The notes under the pieces: model-generated
What the model was told of the DNA's origin: nothing
Database searches by the model: none
The model's input: only the letters and a program-made list of their open reading frames with translations
Program-made: the position numbers and the translations under genes
Part shown: positions 5,037 through 5,609 of the stretch, piece after piece
How the letters are laid out: each line of letters starts with the position of its first letter
How positions within the stretch are numbered: position 1 is the first letter of the stretch
Assembly (NCBI GenBank): GCA_015485845.1
Contig: WFSU01000078.1
Span: 1-5,609, forward strand
DNA from: Nitratifractor sp.
GTDB lineage: Bacteria > Campylobacterota > Campylobacteria > Campylobacterales > Sulfurovaceae
DNA length: 5,609 nt
Direction: 5' to 3'

Positions 5037-5609
5037 GTAAGCACCTCACCAAAGCCAGGCGGATCACACCGCGTAAACCCCGCTGGATACGCTCGGGCAA
5101 GCTCCTTTATCTGTTCCTCATCCCTCTGTTTGTCTCGACGGTGATTGCATTGGTGAGCGGGGACTACAGACACTTCCTCAAGAACGGCATCGGATTTGTC
5201 CTGTTGCTCGCTGCCGCAGCCGCTACGGCCAGAGGGATCACGCAGGAAGCGGCCTATCATGAGACCATCATCACCCGTGCCCCCAGAGTCCCGTACAAAG
5301 CAATGGCGATGATGCTGTTGGGAATCACCGTCGTCTACCTCGCGTATGTGGCCGGGGACAAACCACTCCTCTCTTCCCTTTTTGTCGGAATCCTCGCCTC
5401 GGCAGGGTATGGGCTCTACTACGGCCTTGACCCCCGTCGGGACAAACTCCCCGACATGGGCGACATCAACCCTGAACTCGTCCTCCAGACCCTCAACGAA
5501 GCCCGGAACAAACTGGCCGAAGCCGAAGCAAGCAACGCCCGGATCACCGACCGAATCCTCCGGGACAAGATTAACCACGCCATCGAGCAAGCCCATCTCA
5601 TCCTCGAGA
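5033..5609 (+). CDS. 5-bromo-4-chloroindolyl phosphate hydrolysis (XpaC-like) family membrane protein, 3' truncated by window
   Basis: An open frame of 192 codons runs to the window edge. The TTG start at 5033 is chosen because GAGG (5022-5025) lies seven bases upstream and no ATG or GTG occurs upstream in frame near it. The N-terminus is basic (SKHLTKARRITPRKPRWIRS), followed by four likely membrane segments at about 24-42, 52-66, 90-107 and 112-131. A charged helical, probably coiled-coil cytoplasmic region starts near residue 145 (LNEARNKLAEAEASNARITD). Four N-terminal helices plus a helical tail fit the XpaC-like family; its name comes from a hydrolysis phenotype and no enzyme activity is proven. 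Such genes are often followed by a TelA/KlaA-type 'toxic anion resistance' gene, which would lie beyond the window. The assignment is from general resemblance. Confidence 0.75.
   Translation, partial: MSKHLTKARRITPRKPRWIRSGKLLYLFLIPLFVSTVIALVSGDYRHFLKNGIGFVLLLAAAAATARGITQEAAYHETIITRAPRVPYKAMAMMLLGITVVYLAYVAGDKPLLSSLFVGILASAGYGLYYGLDPRRDKLPDMGDINPELVLQTLNEARNKLAEAEASNARITDRILRDKINHAIEQAHLILE

Noticed and set aside
5000..5596. 198-codon open frame on the minus strand at the right edge
   Set aside because: The plus-strand frame from 5033 encodes a coherent four-helix membrane protein with a ribosome binding site. The minus frame shows no domain and is its shadow.

Overview
The window looks like chromosomal DNA from a sulfur- or hydrogen-oxidising member of the Campylobacterota (epsilonproteobacteria), of the Sulfurovum / Nitratifractor / Hydrogenimonas type. 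This is inferred from the protein style of RpoD and LeuD, from a stand-alone molybdopterin-binding (CinA N-terminal type) protein after rpoD, and from near-consensus TATAAT -10 boxes without clear -35 boxes. By eye the base composition is near 50% GC, which is high for the phylum. The genus is not established.

Bases 1-647 read leftward and hold the end of a leucine-biosynthesis operon. leuD (3-isopropylmalate dehydratase small subunit) is followed by the first 51 codons of leuB (3-isopropylmalate dehydrogenase), joined by an ATGA stop/start overlap. leuD as written carries a one-base deletion near base 444 that breaks the frame. A 172-base gap (648-819) holds two divergent promoters, one for leuD and one for rpoD.

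Bases 820-4123 read rightward as a tightly packed unit: rpoD (housekeeping sigma-70, 611 aa), a 253-aa MoaB/CinA-N-like protein whose ATG directly follows the rpoD stop, and a 238-aa YgjP-type zinc metallopeptidase that overlaps it by 11 bases. A heptamer tandem repeat then runs from the ygjP stop to just upstream of a promoter for ppa (family I inorganic pyrophosphatase, 4200-4721).

Bases 4722-4961 form a repeat-rich intergenic mosaic. It contains a 93-bp element bounded by two inverted GTAG-headed hairpins (REP/BIME-like), a separate 18-nt hairpin, and two more short tandem arrays. After it come a promoter and a good ribosome binding site for an apparently unannotated 24-aa hydrophobic peptide. 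The stop of this peptide overlaps the TTG start of a membrane protein of the 5-bromo-4-chloroindolyl phosphate hydrolysis (XpaC-like) family, which runs off the right edge.

No phage, insertion sequence transposase, CRISPR array, rRNA or tRNA is seen. Most genes are ordinary housekeeping genes. The unusual content is the repeat mosaic, the small ORF coupled to the xpaC-like gene, and the broken leuD.
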